From the NCBI GenBank assembly GCA_013813945.1, contig JACCQV010000299.1, positions 1 through 8,949 of the forward strand: 8,949 bases of DNA. Direction: 5' to 3'. The notes under the pieces are model-generated. The model saw only the letters and a program-made list of their open reading frames with translations, searched no databases and was not told the origin of the DNA. The stretch's first letter is position 1. Each line of letters opens with the position of its first letter. The position numbers were made by a program, and so were the translations under genes. This document shows positions 6,794 through 8,949 of the stretch, in pieces. Source of the DNA: Deltaproteobacteria bacterium. Its GTDB lineage: Bacteria; Myxococcota_A; Polyangia; Haliangiales; Haliangiaceae.

Positions 6794-6829
6794 CGCTCAC
6801 TTCAGGACGTCGATCCTCGTCAGTGAGCG
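6794..6829 (+). terminator. Hairpin at the convergent gene junction, possible terminator
   Basis: CGCTCACT (6794-6801) and AGTGAGCG (6822-6829) are a perfect 8-bp inverted repeat. Between them AGGA (6804-6807) and TCCT (6814-6817) can pair around the loop CGTCGA, giving a two-stage stem. The hairpin starts 5 nt after the TGA of the 5757 gene and covers the last codons and stop of the opposing lipoprotein gene. There is no T tract on either side, so it is not a classical Rho-independent terminator. It may stop or stabilise the 3' end of the plus-strand transcript. Confidence 0.4.
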
Positions 6830-7648
6830 GAGATCGCCCGCGTCCTGGAAGCCATCGCCTTGCTTCTTGTACAGGCGGAACCGCAGGGAGCCCTGACGGT
6901 TGAGCTTGATGAACGGAATCGTGCTGGCGTCGACATCCTTCTTCTCGATCGGCAGCGTCGTCCCACCGGCGTCGTACAGCATGATCTTCTCGTAGGACGT
7001 CACGCCTGCGGCCGTGAGGATCGTGTCGAGTCGCCAACCCTTGGCGTCGCCGCCGCCGCCGGGCATCGGCTCGCGCGGCAGTCCGAGCAACAGCTCGCCC
7101 GTCAGCTTCTTCTCGCCGGCCGCTGTCTTGACGACGAGCTCGACCTTCGCGGGATCGATGACCTCACCGCCCCCGTGATCGTTGCCTCCGCGCATGCCGC
7201 TCGCGTCGAGCTTGACGCGGAGCTCGGTGATCGCGTCCTCGCGCACCGCCGGCTTGCCGCGCTTGCCGAGCTCGACCGGATCGAACAGGCCGAAGTTGAT
7301 CGTTCCGCCTTCACCTGGAAACAGCGCGGGCACGTAGTCGCGGTAGGTCTCGAACGGCTTCGCCAGCTCCGAGGTCTTTGCGCCCTTCGTCGCGATTGCC
7401 TGCCACTTGCCGAGCCGGCGTGCGCCCTCCGGGAGGAGCGAGTCGAGGCGCGGCCAGTCCTTGACGGCGGCGATGTTCACCGTTGCGACCGCTGCATCGT
7501 CGACGAACAGCTGGACGCCGCTGCTCGCGGGCAGTCCCTGCGATCCCACGGGTGGCGTGGCCGGTGCCGGCGGAAGCGGCGCTTCCTCGTCCTTCTTGCC
7601 GCCACATCCAGCAAGAGCAAGCGCGATGACAACAGCGTGCGTGCGCAT
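6797..7648 (-). CDS. Outer-membrane-type lipoprotein of unknown function
   Basis: This encodes 283 residues from the ATG at 7648. An upstream in-frame GTG at 7666 would add six residues but overlaps the -10-like TACGAT, and the ATG places the signal peptide correctly. MRTHAVVIALALAGC is a clean signal peptide with lipobox LAGC (Cys15); Gly at +2 (no Asp) is compatible with outer-membrane sorting. Residues 16-42 are a charged then Pro/Ser-rich linker. The mature part seems to hold two related halves. The first (~44-145) has VQLFVDDAAVATVNIAAVKDWPRLDSLL, later ALFPGEGG and FGLFDPVELGKRGKPAVRED. The second (~175-283) has GWRLDTILTAAGV (204-216) and a closing RIDVLK. The W-x-L-xx-LL/IL...GV pattern in both loosely recalls the sulfite-oxidase-type molybdopterin domain fold, but no cofactor-binding cysteine is seen apart from the lipid-bearing one, so an enzyme is unlikely. 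It lies 25 bp downstream of the MFS gene on the same strand, with a possible promoter of its own. Confidence 0.87.
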   Translation of the reverse strand: MRTHAVVIALALAGCGGKKDEEAPLPPAPATPPVGSQGLPASSGVQLFVDDAAVATVNIAAVKDWPRLDSLLPEGARRLGKWQAIATKGAKTSELAKPFETYRDYVPALFPGEGGTINFGLFDPVELGKRGKPAVREDAITELRVKLDASGMRGGNDHGGGEVIDPAKVELVVKTAAGEKKLTGELLLGLPREPMPGGGGDAKGWRLDTILTAAGVTSYEKIMLYDAGGTTLPIEKKDVDASTIPFIKLNRQGSLRFRLYKKQGDGFQDAGDLRSLTRIDVLK

Positions 7649-7656
7649 CGCCGGCG

Positions 7657-7662
7657 ATCGTA
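7657..7662 (-). promoter_or_regulatory. Putative -10 element TACGAT for the lipoprotein gene
   Basis: Read on the minus strand, TACGAT is followed by 8 nt (CGCCGGCG) and then the ATG at 7648. It lies in the 25-bp gap after the MFS stop codon, so the lipoprotein gene may be transcribed independently as well as by read-through. No SD and no clear -35 are visible. The layout matches the plus-strand hexamers at 3144, 5646 and 5745. Confidence 0.4.
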
Positions 7663-7673
7663 GCACGCCGCGA

Positions 7674-8949
7674 TCAGGACTTCGGGCGGGCCCGGGCGTT
7701 CCACACGCGGAGCGACAGCACGAGGCCGACGAGCGCGATCGGAATCATCGCGTACGGCCAGATCATCCAGTTGTCGATGATCTCGCCCGCCGGGTTCGGG
7801 CGGGTCGTGGTGTCGGCACAGATGATCACCTTCTCGGGCAGGTACGCGCCGTAGATGAACGACTGCGCCATCGATCCGGCATAGACGAACCCGTCGATGA
7901 TGCCGACCGCCGTGCCCGTGTTCTTGCGCCCGCCGAAGTCGGCGCTCGCGGTGCCCGACAGCATGCCGTGGACGCCGATGATCGCCATCGACATGAACGC
8001 GAGCAGCAACGGAACCGGACCGGGCGACGACAGCAGCAGCAAGGGGATGATCACGATCGCGCCGGCGAGCATGATCGCGTAGAGCACCGCGGCGACCGGG
8101 CCGCGCCGCGACTGGAATAGGTGGTCGGAGATCGTGCCCGCGAACATGCCGCCGGTGATGCCGGCGATGCACAGCACGACGCCCCAGTTTTCGATCACGA
8201 ACGAACCGCCCTCCCCGACGGCTTTGCTGAAGCCGCGGCCCCACTGCATGATCGCCTGGCGCAGGAAACCCGAGCACAGCTCGATCAACGCGATCGTCAG
8301 GATGATCGGATTCGACAGCAGGCGCACGATCACCTTGGGCGCCGATTCCTTGGTGCCGTCGTCGGGTGTGCTCGCGTCGCCGAGATCGAAGTCTGTCAAC
8401 CCCGCCTTCGATGGCGAGTCGCGCACGAACAGGAAGCAGAGGACGAAGAACACGACCAGGATCCCGGCCGGGATGAGGAACAGCCACTCGAGCTGTTTCG
8501 GCAGCGCATCGGTGATCATCTTGCCGCCGTCGTAGGCGAAGAACACCCCGAGCGAGATCAGGATCCCGAAGATGCCGCCAAACGTCCCACGCTCGCGAAG
8601 GTGGAACCACGAGCCGTTGACCTTGACGATCGAGACGGCGCCGAAGCTCTGGAAGTACATGTTCGCGCAGTAGAGGACGAGCATCGTGTGGAACGGCGTT
8701 CCGAACAGCGCGCTCTTCGTGTAGATCGCGTAGCCCATCAGCGCGTTCGTCACCAGCGCCCCACCGGCGGCGAGGAGGATCGTCGTCCGCCCGCCCCACC
8801 GATCCGTCAGCGGGCCATTGATGAGGAACGCGACCCCGTAGGTCGCAGAGCCCCAGCCAAAGATCGTCCCGAACTCGGAGTTGGTGATGCCGCCGACGTC
8901 CATGTACTGGTTGAGGTTGTACCGGGCCATGTACAGGAACGAGTACGTC
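7674..8949 (-). CDS. MFS transporter, OPA (organophosphate:phosphate antiporter)-like, N-terminus cut by window edge
   Basis: The frame stays open past the ATG at 8930 to the edge (T-Y-S-F-L-Y before it), and YSFLYMARYNLNQ is the middle of a first membrane helix, so the true start lies outside. Numbering from that ATG, eleven further hydrophobic segments fit at about 21-40, 49-70, 80-100, 116-134, 149-169, 208-228, 244-268, 278-301, 305-325, 338-362 and 389-410. With the cut helix this gives the usual 12. MFS motif A is GPLTDRWGGRT (39-49) with D43 and R44, echoed by GTISD (265-269) in the second half. The arginine after helix 1, the VRDSPSKAGL central loop (169-178) and GVHGMLSGTASADFGGRKNTGTAVG (319-343) are typical of the GlpT/UhpT/OPA branch, whose known members exchange phosphate for sugar phosphates or glycerol 3-phosphate. 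The substrate cannot be read here. A long loop (363-388) separates the last two helices. The lipoprotein gene follows 25 bp downstream. Confidence 0.9.
   Translation of the reverse strand, partial: TYSFLYMARYNLNQYMDVGGITNSEFGTIFGWGSATYGVAFLINGPLTDRWGGRTTILLAAGGALVTNALMGYAIYTKSALFGTPFHTMLVLYCANMYFQSFGAVSIVKVNGSWFHLRERGTFGGIFGILISLGVFFAYDGGKMITDALPKQLEWLFLIPAGILVVFFVLCFLFVRDSPSKAGLTDFDLGDASTPDDGTKESAPKVIVRLLSNPIILTIALIELCSGFLRQAIMQWGRGFSKAVGEGGSFVIENWGVVLCIAGITGGMFAGTISDHLFQSRRGPVAAVLYAIMLAGAIVIIPLLLLSSPGPVPLLLAFMSMAIIGVHGMLSGTASADFGGRKNTGTAVGIIDGFVYAGSMAQSFIYGAYLPEKVIICADTTTRPNPAGEIIDNWMIWPYAMIPIALVGLVLSLRVWNARARPKS

Noticed and set aside
6860..7663. Plus-strand open frame (267 codons) opposite the lipoprotein gene
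   Set aside because: The minus strand has a signal peptide, lipobox and promoter-like hexamer; the plus frame has an Arg/Leu/Asp-rich product without features.
7477..8799. Minus-strand open frame (440 codons) in another frame of the MFS gene
   Set aside because: It overlaps the clear 12-helix transporter frame; the product is Arg/His/Asp-rich with no membrane or domain pattern.
1..8949. Search by eye for tRNA, rRNA, insertion-sequence ends and phage genes
   Set aside because: There was almost no intergenic space, and no cloverleaf, transposase motif or terminal inverted repeats were seen.

Overview
The window is high-GC (by eye about two thirds G+C), tightly packed bacterial DNA with strong G/C third-position bias and TGA as the stop of every gene called. 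The style fits a myxobacterium-like delta-proteobacterial lineage (Myxococcota, perhaps Haliangium/Kofleriaceae-like): orphan HEAT-repeat proteins, a Lys/Ala/Pro-rich tailed protein and lipoproteins with Pro-rich linkers. This placement is an inference from style. I saw no rRNA, tRNA, insertion sequence, CRISPR array or origin.

Layout, plus strand. (1) 1-3126 is the C-terminal ~1040 residues of a cyclic beta-1,2-glucan synthase (NdvB/ChvB/Cgs type), with a complete-looking GH94 module; the start lies beyond the left edge. (2) 3157-3672 encodes a membrane-anchored protein of unknown function with a conserved-looking YGIYGHDLEHL motif. (3) 3675-5591 follows after 2 nt and encodes a cytoplasmic HEAT-repeat protein whose C-terminal third looks SMI1/KNR4-like (SUKH-like). 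(4) 5662-5742 is a possible 26-codon lipoprotein gene. (5) 5757-6788 encodes an uncharacterised protein with a histone-H1-like tail made of eight hexapeptide repeats.

Layout, minus strand. 7674-8949 is an MFS transporter of the OPA (organophosphate:phosphate antiporter) type, cut at its N-terminus by the right edge. It is followed 25 bp downstream by a lipoprotein gene (6797-7648). This pair converges on the plus-strand genes with only 8 bp between stop codons, and a hairpin sits at the junction.

Common thread: four of the genes have a TACNNT hexamer 6-10 nt upstream of the ATG and no well-placed Shine-Dalgarno sequence. This suggests leaderless or near-leaderless transcripts from -10-only-looking promoters. 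The gene at 3675 lacks such a hexamer and is probably co-transcribed with the gene before it.

No single well-known pathway links the genes. The glucan synthase and the transporter are recognisable envelope functions. The middle (3157-6788) is a run of lineage-style orphan genes, in which the SUKH-like/HEAT protein and its membrane-anchored partner are the most suggestive pair. I found no clear evidence of a complete new defence or toxin system.
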